In this document: positions 48,427-61,626 of the stretch, piece by piece
Numbering within the stretch: the stretch's first letter is position 1
Layout of the letters: every line of letters begins with the position of its first letter
Origin: Diphasiastrum complanatum
Lineage: Eukaryota > Streptophyta > Lycopodiopsida > Lycopodiales > Lycopodiaceae
Direction: 5' to 3'
NCBI GenBank assembly: GCA_029204225.1
Contig: CM055111.1
Span: forward strand, 46,987,224 to 47,051,223
DNA length: 64,000 nucleotides
Translations under genes and position numbers: made by a program
The notes under the pieces: model-generated
Told to the model about the DNA's origin: nothing
The model's input: only the letters and a program-made list of their open reading frames with translations
The model's database searches: none

Positions 48427-51400
48427 TTACACGATATTTGGGTCACTATATAGGTAATAAATTGGTGAGTGGTCACTCCAGTAACAGTGTGTGACTCCGT
48501 AAAAGTTTTTCGAGTTGTGTGCATTTGTCCATATATGATCTAATTGGCTTCCATACAATGTTGTTGGTGTAGTGATAGTTTGTTGGAAACCATGGTTTTG
48601 CATGAATGTCGTAAGATGGTTGGCATGGTTGTTGCAAGCAAGCATATTGATATTAAAGTCTCCAAGAATGGTCGTTGGTGTTGATATGTCTGTGGATGCA
48701 TTTTGTAATATATCTTCTATTGTATTCAAGAAACTCATCAGATTTGAATCCGGTTTTCGATACATTGCAAGCACAATCATACTATATGGTTTGTTCACAT
48801 TGAAATAAGCTTTGATAATTTTTGCGACATCTGTATTGTGTATGTCATAACAATGCAATTGTTGGGTACGGTCATAGTATATGGTTGTGCCAGAGAAGCA
48901 GTAATTTTGTATGGCATGGAAATTCATGGTCAAGTATGATGTTTGGTTGTGGTTTCTTGTTTCTTGGAAACACAAGATATTTGAGCTCATCAAATTGTAA
49001 TCCGCTAAAATATCGATTTCATATTTTTGCAATGAGATAGTGTTTAAAGATTGAATAACAACATGTGTAGTTTTGAACTGCTCCATGATAGGAATTTGAA
49101 TGCCCCAATTTGCATGATTGCGAAGGCGGTGCATTTCTTTTCTAATACATGGGTCGACTTTCAAACATTGATTATGGAGCGGGGTGGTTAAATATAAATT
49201 TTTAATATTGCGTACTCTAGATAGCGCTGTATATGTCAAGCCATGTTTGTTGGTTCCGTAGGATTTAAAATTACATGTTCCATTGTTAGACCTTGTGCAC
49301 GATGTATAGTACGAGCAACAGCAAGTTGTATAGGAAACTGGTTTCGTGTAATGGTATTTAAAAATGAGGATCCTATTTGGAATTCTTTACTAACTTTGTA
49401 AATTGGTGTCCATGTTTCTGGTATATGTTTCATTGTATAGAAGTGAGTATGGGCAAGTCGTGTTTTTTGGCCAATGCGTGAATCGAGAAATTGAATCCAA
49501 ATAATATCAGTTGCCATTATGGTCATTTTTGTTTGAAATAGACCATCAGCACCATTTACAAGACCATCTTCAATATTGATGTTTGAACTACATATTTCAA
49601 CAAGCATGTCTGTTTTGACAACTATAGTTTTCCATAAACCAGCAGTGTTTCTTGGTTTTTCAAGAATGGATATTGATTTGCTACATGTGCAAGTGTGTGT
49701 GTCCTTTGCATGTAGGTAAAAAATAGTGCCCTCTGCTTGCTTAAAAGCATGTTCATTGTGTGTTTCCATTTCTTTGTTAGTATGGCACATGTAAGGAATA
49801 TTCGGCGTATTTGAGTGACTTCTCTTATTCAATTCAATATCCCAATGTATGTGTCATCAGTTTGGCGCATTGTTTGTGTTAATTCATAAGAATGCAACAA
49901 TTTATTCCAGTACGGTAATTTGAGTGCATTGAGAGAGTCATCATCCGATTTAAAAATCCATGCATCTAAAACAGGGCCTGTTTGAAAAAGATCACCACAA
50001 GTTATTACGTCAAGATCTCCAAAAAAAGAGATTGGTCTATGTTTAATTGATCGAAGTCGTTGATCGGCAGATTGGAAAATACGACGGCCTATCAAAGATA
50101 TTTCATCAAATATGGCAAGTTGTATGTCACAATATTTAGAAGTTAGTTCTTGGAGCTTGTCACCAGATAACGATGTTAAATTTTTGGCATTTATAGATAT
50201 AGGCAGCACGGAATGAATGGTAGTGCCACGAATGTTGTATGCGGCTTTACCGGTATATGCCATTAACAAAGCCTTCGGTAATTCGATATTTGTGGAATGG
50301 TATCTATAATAATGTTGAAGCAATCCCTGAACTAAAAGTAGTAATGTGTATGTTTTTCCAGTCCTGCACCGCCAGTTAGAAGTAAATGAATGCATTCATT
50401 TGGTTGAAGTCGTTTTAATCGCATAATATCATCAAAGATCAATCGTTGTGCTTGATTGAGGCTTCTGATGTTTTCGAAGAACGTATTGTTGTCCATAATT
50501 GGGTATGGAAATTTGCCAGTTTCTTGTGAAGGTTGTCTTGAATGAAGTCGGCAAAGTGATGGAAAGTCAAGCTCAACATTATATTCACATTGTTGCTCGT
50601 CTCTACTTGGCAGGCGTTGCATTGAGATTTGCGATGTAGTCCTGGTTGTAGTACATGTTGTACATGATGTGCAATTAGTAAACATAGCTTGGAAGTTGTA
50701 GTTAAACTTGCTGCTATTTGTATGAATGGTATTGTAGTGAAAATCGTAGGCGTCTTTATATGTAGAATGTGGGTTAACTATTGTGTTTTCAGATTCATGG
50801 AAGGGCTTGTATAGAAGCAGTTGTTCACGATAGAAATTGTTTGGGTCTTTACGTTTATTGTAGTGAACAAATCTAATAATTTCTGGTGTTCTACGTTTTG
50901 AAATTTTTTGACTAGTATGCGATAACATGATATGTATTCTGCTAAACAAAGGTCGGAATGTGTATTTGGACGAGCAATGTATTTATCAATTTTAGTTTTA
51001 TAATGTATGTCAGTAGAATCTGGATCAAGTTGTTGTAGGTGAGATTTTCGTTTCAAAACAAATGCACGCAGGTGTTCTGGGTTTGTGTTTATGAATGTAA
51101 ATGTTCTTATCGAATGATGCAATGGAAGTGATAATACAATGAATGCTGCAAGTTGTGCACTTATTTGTTGTGTGTTTAACAGAGTATTACTCATGGTTTT
51201 TAACCTTGTTATGGTATCGTAATGATTTTCTATACATGTTTTAATGATTTGGAAATTGTATCGTCAGTTTTCGTGAGGTATGATGTACAATAACTTGCTG
51301 CTGCGTAAGGATCTAAAATGAATTGAATGTCCATATTTGCATGCCACAATGCACTTATTTGAGGATCAAAAGCATTTAAAGCTATTGTAAGAGATGCCTC

Positions 51401-52300
51401 TCCATCTATAACGTGCGGCATCACAGTTTGAATTTTTTCGAGATCTACAACGACATTGACAATACTTCCTGTCACACCTACCTGTCCGTCGTATGTCAAA
51501 TCTTTTATCTGTAGGAAAGCAATTCTAGGTGCAACTGAACGTTCTTCTAGTTTGTTGAGATTTTTTATAGAGGGCACTTCACAAGTAGTTGATATATGAT
51601 TTGGACACATTAGTTTTGGAATTCTATTAGAATGTATACTTTTACAAAATTGAGCACAAATGTATTTTGGGAAAAAAGTTGCTAGGTTGTCAGGGATTTG
51701 TTTGAGAGTTAAAATGTAGTTTTCGTCATCGTCAGTCAGCAAATGAACTTGGAATTTGATATAGTTTGATTCGCAACTAACACAGGTGCATGTTAGTAGG
51801 TCATGTATACGAGCGTAATATTTTTGTGTTGCAGTGGCATTTTTCCGGGCATCTATATTCATCATTCTTGTAATTCGCTTTTTGATACTTTGATTTGTAC
51901 AAACTACGTTTTTGTAGTGGGTTTTAAATTTCGCAATTATATCAGTACCTGTTTCATGAAATGAGATATGAATTAGTTGGTGTAAAGTAGTGATTCAATC
52001 TTGTGTCCAGAAATTCCGAGTCCTTGTATTTCCATGGGATGAATCCATATTTTAGGTGCATGTTTGTATGGGTGTTGTTGGATTATTTGCTAGTAAATTA
52101 GTTTTTTTTAATTTCCAAATATGGTAGATAATACTGGATATTTTGTAGGGAATGTTTGGATGTTTAGTTTTTAAAATGGCAGCTATTCTTGTTGCTGGCA
52201 AATGGATAAATTCTAGAATGATATTTTTTAAAGCACGTAGCATGTCATTTGTCCATGGGTAATTTGACAAAGCACGACTTATAGGAACCTTGCCGAGCCA
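48427..52300 (-). mobile_element. Helentron-type rolling-circle transposon gene: replicase-helicase with C-terminal endonuclease domain
   Basis: Minus-strand blocks follow the order of a Helitron/Helentron protein. A short N-terminal part lies at 52052-52300. The conserved pre-Rep region (NKLEERSVAPRIAFLQIKDL, GVTGSIVNVVVDLEK) is at 51230-51865, ending in ANMDIQFILDPYA and SYLTK. SAQLAAFIVLSLPL, FINTN and DLCLAEYIS follow (50778-51194). The Pif1-like helicase comes next: TGGAG and TGKTYT (Walker A, split by a frame change near 50365), IFDEISLI (Walker B), FGDLDVITCGDLFQ, TQTMRQ and TYTALSRVR (motif VI). A C-terminal EEP nuclease follows at 48427-49100: CFQETR, ILGDFNIN, QLDHIW, YWSDHSP. The HUH nuclease core expected between the pre-Rep and SYLTK parts is missing. 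Several frame changes are present. The N-terminus abuts a gypsy fossil. Confidence 0.85.
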
Positions 52301-54530
52301 GGAGAAGAAGAAAATATAGTGCATGTGGGAGAACAGTTAACGCCCACACAATTCAAGAGACTACGATCCTTTTGGTGGAGTATAAAGACTGTTTTTCCTG
52401 GAGTTACAATGATCTGAAGGACATTCCACCAACAATAGTCCAACACACCATACCCTTGGTGGATGGAGCAGTCCCCAAGGTAAGTCGTTACTACCGCTGC
52501 AGCCCGAATTATACAGAGTTGATTAAGGAGGAGTTGCAGAAGCTGATGGATGCAAATTTCATTTATGAAATAGAGCACATGAAATGGGTATTGCCGATAG
52601 TTATATTACCCAAGAAGAACGGCAAAATACGGATTTGTGTGAATCTAAAGGTGCTAAATGCAGTCACCAAAAAAGATCATTTTCCTTTACCATTTACGGA
52701 AAGTGTCCTCGACAGAGTAGCTGGCATCGAAGCCTACAGTTTTCTAGACGGCTTCAGAGGCTACAACCAGGTGAAGATAGCCCCCCAAGACCAACACAAG
52801 ACAGCATTTGCTACGGAATGGGGAACCTATGCCTATAAAGTGATGCCATTCGGACTTTGCAATGCCCCAAGCACCTTTCAACGTGTTATGCAGGCGGCAT
52901 TCAAAGAATATTTGCAAAAAAATTTGGAAATTTTCTTGGACGATCTGTGCGTGCATGGACCAGACTCAGAACACTTATCCAATTTGGAGAAGGTGCTACA
53001 AAAATGCCGCAACTTTCAGGTCTCCTTGAATCTATAAAAATGTCAATTTTGGGTAACACATGGCTTGATTCTCGGCCATATAGTGTCAAGACACGGGATC
53101 GCAACAGACCTATCAAAGATCAGGATCCTTGTTGATCTACCACCACCGGGGACAATTCGCGAAGTCTACATCTTCATGGGTCATGCTAACTATTATAGGA
53201 TCTTCATTCTTGATTTTCCAGAGTTAGCCCAACCAATTTACAAACTCATAACGGTTCCACATTGAAACGAGAAAGCCCTAAAGGCTTTCCAAAAGCTTAA
53301 GGATGCATTGGTTTCAGCACCAATCTTACGCCCACCCAATTGATCCATTGAGTTTCATGTGCATACGAACGCATTGAAGTATGCAGTTGGAGCATCAGAG
53401 TACGGTTGGAATACGAATGTAGATGCCAAAAGGGCTCTCGCCATATTCGTCAATAACTACTTCAACTGTCCTGATCCAACAGTCCGCGCGGCAGTCACTT
53501 ACGCTCGGGACTTAGAGCATTTAATGGGGATTGAAACTAAATGGGACAATTTTCTCCCCCCCATATTCTTTGATCTTAATAAGGCGCTAACTTCCGACAA
53601 AGTCGAAGTCAGCTGTCAGTCGCTTGTATGTATTACAGAGCTAGCCTTCTTGGCGATCCCTGGACGTGCAGATTCCAAGCGTGGGTCGACCAAGACTGGC
53701 TGACAGGAGTCCACAAGTCCCTTCACACGCCCAAGGACTTGAAGAAATTGGAGCGCCTCAACTTTATGGAAGACGTCACGGGCTACCTGATCCAACAAAG
53801 GCGGGCCAAGAAGACCCTTTACTGAACCGGCAGAGTGTCAAGGGACCGGCACTACTTCAGGCTGTGGGTCCTGTTGGGGGTATTCCCAACGAATTGTAAA
53901 TAAATAAAATCGACTAATAAAATGTGTTGCGAGGGCATGGCATCCTGCGCGCATAAGCCCATGGCCCAATGAGCACGCAAGCTTAAGCTGTAAATAAAAT
54001 AAAATAGACTTGGGCCTTGGAATTAAATAAAACTAGATGCCCAAAGTCATTTTTAAACTTAGAGATTACTTTTTAGTTGGGTCCAAATTGGGACTCACAT
54101 GAATCTTGTGAATTTCAATGTACTTTTTGTGGACCATTGGATCAAGTTGGGTCCAAGATGAATGGATAGGATCAATGTAAATATTAGCCAATAGGATTTT
54201 GGGGCAAGGGCCTTTTCCATTTTATAAAAAGACACCATTTGTACTCTATTTCCATGCTTAATAGAGAGGAGGAGACTCTATCATTTTGAGAGCTCATTTG
54301 CTAATCACTCTTGCTTATGCTATTGTTGTGCTTTGTTTGTTATTTCCATTTCTCATGCTTTTTATTTATGCTAGCTAAGGTTTTTCCATAAGCAATGAAA
54401 TTGAGCATTTGAGCTAACCTTCATCTCATCTCTCTCTCTTTCTCTCTTCTCCTTCTTCTTCCTCTTCTATTCTATCCTTTTCATGGTGAAGTTAGTTAGG
54501 GGAGTAGAGTTAGTTGAGTAAGAAAGCAAA
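52290..54530 (+). mobile_element. Ty3/gypsy fossil: reverse transcriptase, start of RNase H, LTR
   Basis: The plus strand carries the lead-in HVGEQLTPTQFKRL, then reverse transcriptase motifs in order (VLPIVILPKKNGKIRICVNL, YSFLDGFRGYNQVKIAPQ, MPFGLCNAPSTFQRVM, IFLDDLCVHG). The thumb/connection (IRILVDLPPPGTIREV, GHANYYR) and an unrecognised C-terminal coding remnant (RALAIFVNNYFNCPDPTVRA, 53430-53825) follow. An LTR of the same family as at 4389 starts at 53872 (TGTTGGGGGTATTCCC). The element is broken in several places and lacks its gag side. Confidence 0.8.
53872..54530 (+). repeat. Gypsy LTR, same family as the one at 4389
   Basis: Shared phrases include GGCATCCTG, ATAAGCCC, ATGAGCACGCAAG and GACTCACATGAATC. 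The right end is uncertain, within the pyrimidine-rich stretch near 54430-54530. Confidence 0.65.
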
Positions 54531-55595
54531 ATCATGGAATTGATGTTACAGAATTGGTAATGTCATACCTATAAGTACATATTTGTTTACTAGATTTGAA
54601 TTTCTTTTGAAAATTTTGTTTTGAATACTCTGGTGCTTGTGATTGCTTTTGTACTTTTTCTAATGACAACATCGTATCATATCCATTTGGGTATCCCTAC
54701 CGATTTGGCACCTTTACAGAAAATAGAAGTCAAAGAAATCTCAATATCTGCTGAAGATGGTAACCGTTCTCGTTATAGGGCTGAAGAAAGAGAAACTTGG
54801 ATCTATGGAAGGATGAGACTTTGTATTCTTGAAAACCTAGCACTCTGACACATCCCACATTACTCGCACTCAGATACGCAACTTAAGGTGACTCAAATCC
54901 AATAACAAGGTAGTAATCAAAAAGCAAAAGCTGAATTTACTACTGACAAAGTAGCTTGGGTCTCAGGTCCACTCAGTTTTGCGTGACTGAGTCATGGATG
55001 AGCTCAAAGGAAAGCAATTCTTCAGCTCTCTTACAAACATAGTAATGAAGGCTTTAAAATGAGGGAGATGGAGGCTATATTCTCAATGGGCATCGATGGA
55101 GGGGATCTCAATGACTAGTGATCTCAACTTCATATATTCTTTTGAAGGGCAGCAATGGAACTCCAAGGTATTAGCCATCAGAAGTGAGATTATACATCAA
55201 AGACAGAAGTGTGAGCAAGGACAACAATCACTCCTCAACCTTTAGCTTAGAAGTTTGGATCAAAAATGAGTATTTAGAGATGCACTCAGAATCAACCTTG
55301 AAAAGCTCACAGGTCACATATTGCTCAGAATGCTTCATGGAAAGACAATAATGGATGTAATGCTCCCACTAGTCCATGAGCAATGGCAAGGGCCATTTTT
55401 CTTAGATCGACCATGAGCGTTGATTTATGAGCCTCCTAACTAGTACTGTGGGCGAAAAGTAGTTGCAAGCTCAAGTCCTTGGCTCATGCTTTTCAAGCGA
55501 TGATAAACTCAGACAGCAAGTGGCTATGGGCATCCATGATTATGCGCAGTAGGATACACAATGCCTAGTTATCAATTTTATAGAAATGTCCAAAT
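54531..55595. other. Non-coding stretch between two LTR fossils
   Basis: Nothing recognisable; one short frame at 54621-54848 has a hydrophobic start but no known motif. Confidence 0.3.
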
Positions 55596-57800
55596 TGTCT
55601 GAAATGGTGAACTCCTGCAGCCTTGCCAAAGAGATTCCTGAAGACAAAGATGTCCCGGAGGACGAAAATTTCTCGAAGGCCGAACATGACTCGAAGATCG
55701 AACACACCCCGAAGGTTGAAGCGAAGGCCGAAGGTAAAGTGTTCGAGGTTCATCCCAACAACCAAATGGTCAAGATGGCAAGCATCCGACTACTCCTTGC
55801 ATATGCAATGCAATACAATCTGGAAATACACCAGATTGATGTGAAAATAGCCTTTCTCCATGGAGATTTAGAGGAAGAAATTTTCATGAAGCAGCCTGAA
55901 GGATTCGAAGACCCCGACAATCGACAATATGTTTGTCGGCTGCAGCGATGCATCTATGGTCTGAAGCATGCATCACGAGCTTGGTACAAGAAGCTCGACA
56001 ATCTTTTACGTCTTTAGACTTCGTTCCTACACAACCAGACTATAATGTCTATATAAAGAAAGTGAGAAGAAGCTTTGTGATTCTAACCATTTTTTTAGAT
56101 GACTCCCTGATGATAGGAAACTCTTTGATGTTGCTCAAAGAAATGAAGAGTTAGATATCTGCAAATTATGAAATCGCAGATCTGGGAGAAACAACAAAAT
56201 GCCTTGGGCTAGAGATCAGAAGCGATCGAATCAGAGTAATGCATCTGAGTCAATTAGAATATGTCAAAAAGGTGCGATTGCAAAGAAAAAGCCACACCAA
56301 TGATAGCTAGAGCCAGACTGACGAAGCAGGACTGCCCAAACATAGATGAGAAGAGACAGAAGATGGAAGATATACCATACCAAAACTTCACCAGTAGTCT
56401 GATGTACCTTACAATTTGTACCAGACCCAACTTGGCCTTCCCTGTCAATTCATTGAGCCAATTCTACTCGAATCTTGGCATGGCACATTCTCAAATGACA
56501 AAAAGAATTCTGCAATATCTGAAAGGCACCCAAAGTATGGGATTGACCTACAAAGCAGAAAAAGAAGAAAAAGAATTCGAGCTGCAACACTATAGTGATG
56601 CAAGCTGGGCAAGCTGCAAAGACAACAGCAAGTCCATGACACGAGGGTGTTCGATAGTGTGCACAGTAGCAATCAGCTGGATATGCAAAAAACAAACATT
56701 AGTGTCTCAATCCTCATACAAAGCTGAATATGTCGCAGCTTCAAATATGGCGAACGATGTAACTAGTATGGTTGTAGACGATGTTGGAGGCAATTGGCAT
56801 ACTACAAAGAGAACCATGCACGATGATGATGGATTCTCAAAGTGCTATATATCTGTCTTAGGATCTTGTCTTCCATTCCAAGACAAAACACATATCTTTG
56901 AAGTACCATCATATTCGAGACCGGATCTCGAAAGGAGATCTACAAGTCCAATACATAAAATCTGAAGACATGCTTGTAGAAATGCTCACGAAGCCGCTCG
57001 ACAAACCACTCTTTACAAAACAAAGAAGGGCAATGGGACTGGACACAAGCAATGGTTGCAACGTTCAAGAGGGAGTGTTTGAAATGGTGAACTCCTGCAA
57101 CCTTGTCGAAGAGATCCCGAATGATGAAGATGTCCTGAAGGATGAAAAGATCTCGAAGGTCGAAACCAAAGGTCGAACACAACTCAAAGATCAAACACAC
57201 ACCGAAGGTCAAAGCGAAGGTCGAAGGTAAAGTGTTCGAGGTTCATCCCAACAGCCAAATGACGAAGACACCCTGGAAAGAAACGACAAACCAAAGACAA
57301 ACAATTCGAGCTAGCAGTTGGCAGCTCGACAAGCGTGGAGTCTTGTACTATCACACTCAGCCGCCAGAAGCAATGTTGACACAAGGTAGCTAGCTAATTG
57401 ATTAGCGCAAACCTATCTTGTAATTTACTGATAAACTGTCTTGTAAACTCCAATATATACACAGGATTGAACACTACAAGGGTGTGTGATGAGAGAGAGT
57501 GAAGAGCTAGCATAATATTAGCATTACCAGCTATGCATGAAAGTCTGCCAATGAGCATAACATAGCAAATTCGTGAGAGGAGTGACAGGCCGCCAACGAG
57601 CGAGTCACTGATCAACTCACTCAAAACAAAATACAAATACAATTGCTCTCTTCCAATCCACCTCTTCCATTGTTTGCATCATTTCGTTGATTGAATGCTT
57701 CATAATCTGTGATCTGTAGTCGTTTGCTTAGGATCCTGCAAAACATAAAATTTCGCAATAGACAAAAAAACATTTCTACACAAATCAGACCAACGATAAA
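55596..57800 (+). mobile_element. Ty1/copia fossil related to the 22.5 and 29.9 kb elements
   Basis: Parts: an LTR start (55596 to about 55768, TGTCTGAAATGGTGAACTCC), reverse transcriptase ([45 protein letters not shown]), RNase H (RPNLAFPVNSLSQFYSN, AISWICKKQTLVSQSS) and the purine tract AAGAGGGAG. A second LTR start follows at 57076 (TGTTTGAAATGG) and runs to about 57800. It is the same lineage as the other two copia elements but more diverged. Broken in several places, with most of gag and integrase not present. Confidence 0.8.
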
Positions 57801-58339
57801 CAATAGGTGATTTCAACATGTGGACTAGTGCTCAGATAGCTAGAAATATGGGCCTTGCCCAATGGATGGCCAAAGGCATTCAACTTCATGCTAGCAACTA
57901 GCAACTCTCACATACAACACAAATGGTATTACTTCAACCTCATAATACATTAATGCTTCCACAACAATGAGAGCACCTCTCAACAATTGTGATGACAGAT
58001 AAGTTGACAACAAAGACGATACTGATCGATGCAATCACCACAAAACTTACAAGAATAAGCTCACAAATTGTGTATTCACAATAATAGTTAACTCATGTAC
58101 AATCATTATAGGTTAAGTACTAAGTAGGATCTACTAGTGACTAGTCCTTTAACCTAGAGCCTAGAGAGAACCGTAAAAGAAACGGTTTAATGTTTGCTCT
58201 TTCTCAACTCTCTCTCTCTTAAACTTATAATGTTTCTTACAAAAGAAATGCAACAACATTCATGAAACATACGTCCATGATAGTACAGTAACTCAACATA
58301 AAACTTTCTACATCAATGAGTGTTCCAAAAGGTTTTATG
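57801..58339. other. Non-coding stretch
   Basis: No gene recognised; TAAGTACTAAGTAGGATCTA and similar AT-rich text only. Confidence 0.3.
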
Positions 58340-58830
58340 TAACTGGTTCCAAATCAAGTTTAGTTCTAAAAGTTTCAAATTTTTCTTTGCTCAAGGATTT
58401 CGTAAACACATTGGCAAGGTGTAGTGCACTAGAGCAATGAACAACACTTACATCTTCGTATTGCAACTTCTCTCTTACAAAGTGGCACTTTGTCTCAATA
58501 TGTTCATTCTTGCATAAAATATAGGATGTTTAGCCAACTATATTCCAATTTAGCTATCACTAGAAATAGTAGTTGGATGTGTTTGTTTCATGCCAATTAT
58601 GCTCAATAAACTACTTCTTGGGTTGCAGAACACAAAGCTTTATACTCAACTTCTGTAGTTGAAAGAGGTATAGTATCCTTCTTTTTACTGGATCATGAAA
58701 AACAACCATTGCCAAAACTGAAAGCATACACTATAGTTGATCTTTTATCATCTGTGCCCAATCAGCATCAACGTATCCTTGTAGTCTAGATATATCAAGA
58801 GTGGTTGTCAACCTTACATGATGCCAAAAG
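58340..58830 (-). mobile_element. Ty1/copia fossil: RNase H and C-terminus of a different lineage
   Basis: Minus-strand remnants read SLSTTEVEYKALCSATQEVV-like text around 58600-58660 and a C-terminal block like LANVF-LSKEKF near 58380. Only this end of pol is visible and it is heavily broken. Confidence 0.6.
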
Positions 58831-59709
58831 AGATTACCCTCCTCTTAATGTCCCAAAGTCTTTGGTTTTGCTTGTGTCTTTGTCACCCTCCTTTCATTGC
58901 CTAGTTCTCTCAATTTACATAGTTTGACTTGTGCATGGGGAGCTTGCATGCAATTGGACCACATTTGACTTTGCCCACTTGAAGATCAATGAAGGGCTGT
59001 TTTGATGAAGTTTTTCCTTGAATTCTCATTTAATAATGCTATATGTCATGTACCTTTGTCAATTGGTTTGAAGACTTGTTTTGTGTAAAAAGAATGGGGA
59101 GATTATTCATTTCTTTTTTCTTTTTTTTTTTCTTCACTCTTCATTGTGAAATGATGTATTGGCACTTGTGATGAGTCACAAAGGCTTTAGGGTATTATTT
59201 TACCTTTTATGAAGCCAGTACTCCATTTTTAAAGGCCCAGTTCTCAATCCTTGATGTCACTTTGGGAATGGCTTGTTTCTTGATAGGATAATCGATTTTT
59301 CCCCTTATCATTATTTTTTAGTGATTTGCATAGAAATTGTTGATATTTGGTTGATGTCGATTCTTTTGAATTGTTTTGGTCTCATATTTTTTCTTAGATG
59401 TCAATAAAAAAAATGTCCTACAAAAATCTCAAATATTTCAATATATTTTAAAAACCCAAGGTTAGATGGATGGAATATAGCATAGCCAATTAAAAAAAAA
59501 AACTTTAGAGCTAATTTTAAGGCTATGTTATCTAAAAACTTTGGTAGTTTCTTTTGGAAAAACTAAGACCTCATCGGTATGGGTTATACAGGCCAAATCT
59601 GTGTCAGTCACCTATCACTTTTAATCAGCTTCATATGAAAACAACATAAAACATTGCGTAAAAATTTTCAATTTAGTTCGATCCTACGTGCTAAAAAATC
59701 GGCTAACAA
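58831..59709. other. AT-rich non-coding stretch
   Basis: Nothing recognised. Confidence 0.3.
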
Positions 59710-61060
59710 TTATCTCTAGTTTTGTTTACTCTTTGTGGTTCCAAAGGTACACCAAGTGATAAATCTTCCAAATGGGTACTTAAGATATTCATTACATCCA
59801 ACTATATCATTTTCATGTAAATTTAATTTCAACCAGCTTACATGAAAAATTGGTTGAGTAATAGACATGTTTTGAAAATCAGGTTTATAAGCTAAAGATC
59901 TAATTTTTATATTAATCTGATGCGGTCCACAATATCTGGTAGACAACTTACAATGCGTTTCTAGAATAGTCCTAAAATATTTTGGAATTACAAGATATAC
60001 CCAACCATCAACTTTAAAACCCTTCATAGATCTCTTAAGCTTACTGTAGTGCTTAGCTTTGTCTTTAGCATCGCAGATACGATTACATGCTAATTGCAAC
60101 ATTTCTTTCATATCATGCAGTAACTTTTTGGATCTCAACAAAATTAGTCTCCACATTAATTCGAGAGCTAAGTTGAAAACCATATGTACTTAAGCATAAA
60201 CGGACTATAACATATAGCATAATGTTTTATACTATTGTAAGCAAACTTATTTAAAAAAAATGTAAATCTCCCATTGAGACTACATGTGAGACACATATGT
60301 TTGCAACATATCCTCCATAGTTTGATTAGTTCTTTCAGTCTAACCATCTGATTTAGGATGATCAATAGAACTAAAACTAAGGAGGTTTCAAGTTTATGGA
60401 ATACAATTGACCAAAAGTGACCTATAAATTTAAAATACTTATCACTAACAATATCACTTGGCAACCCATCCAACCTGAATAATTGATCCACAAAGATTTG
60501 AGCTAAATTTTAACCCTTTATAGTTGACTTAATTGCTATGAACGTAGCTAACTTACTTAACTTGTCCACTCCAACTCACATAGAATCATTTTGTAGTTGA
60601 ATTTTAGGAAGTCCAACTACAAAATCCATAGATATACTGTAGCATCTCTTCTGAGGAGATTTATCAAATCATCCTCCAGTACACAAACTTTTCCATTTCT
60701 AAATAGTAAGCCATTTTGAATGGAAAACTATTCTACAATTTTTTTTATCTTTCTTAGAAAACTGAGATTCATGTGAGCTCATCTTACTTTCATTCTATGA
60801 AACTAAGATATAGATCTATAGAAATCTATGTGAATGAAACTTTATTTAACTCACCAATCTGAGTAAGAGCATCCGCAACTTGATTAAAGCTCCTTTTGCA
60901 TATTGAATCTTATGCTCAAATTCTTGCATAAGCTCAGCCCATCGAGCTTTATGACCCTTAAATCATGTTGATTGCAAAAGTATTTAAAAGACTAATAATT
61001 TGTATACTCTGTATACTTATTACCATATAGATAATGCTTCTAGGTTAATATTAAGTGCAT
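59710..61060 (-). mobile_element. Ty3/gypsy fossil: RNase H end, integrase and chromodomain-side tail
   Basis: On the minus strand, from the right: RNase H remnants (about 60850-61020), integrase core (LDGLPSDIVSDKYFKFIGHF, KLETSLV, about 60380-60490), the integrase C-terminal half (FAYNSIKHYAICYSPF, 60190-60250) and the GPY-like tail (KVDGWVYLVIPKYFRT, RYCGPHQINIKI, ITQPIFHVSWLKLN, 59716-60010). Broken in several places; no LTR defined. Confidence 0.75.
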
Positions 61061-61626
61061 GTGTAGGGACTTTCTTGTCCACCTTCAATTATAAACCTAG
61101 CACATGCATAGCGTTCAAGATATAAAGAGGATTTAACATGTCATGTGGTAGGTCGATCCCATGAGAGCAATTGCATAAATCAAATTCACAACATGCTCAC
61201 ACAAAAATAGGACCTAGATTCAATCCCAACGATTAACAAATCCAAATAACATAAAGATAGCAAGAAAACATGAGAGATGGAGCAAGGAGAAGATCAAGGA
61301 CATTCAATTGCAAAGGTTCCACTTCTTGATTGAACATGAAAAATAAACTACAAAGTATCACTATATATATTGGATTTTAGAGCACTTGGCCTTAATGCCT
61401 AGTTCAATTCCTACCTCTCTTATTATTTGAATATGAATTTGAGTGGAAATGCACTTTTATTAACTAACTTAACTATTAGGCCCTGCAACATTTCATTCCC
61501 ACAATTGGCCTAAAATCTTCTTATTTACAACTAATAAATCAATTTATCATGAGATCATCGAGTTGGACGTACACACGCAGGTTGCCAAATCTCTCTCTCA
61601 CATATTCATACTTGTAGACCTTTGAG
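61061..61626. other. Non-coding, LTR-like texture
   Basis: Phrases such as AGCAAGAAAACATGAGAGATGG and a TTGGCCTAA-rich tail are loosely similar in layout to the duplicated units at 46.3-47.2 kb. No firm element boundary is seen. Confidence 0.25.

Noticed and set aside
48572-49040. Plus-strand frames inside the Helentron region
   Set aside because: They are shadows of the minus-strand endonuclease domain, which has its full motif set.
53430-53825. A separate host gene between the gypsy RNase H region and LTR
   Set aside because: The coding-like remnant lies between pol and LTR of a gypsy fossil on the same strand and is best treated as part of that element.
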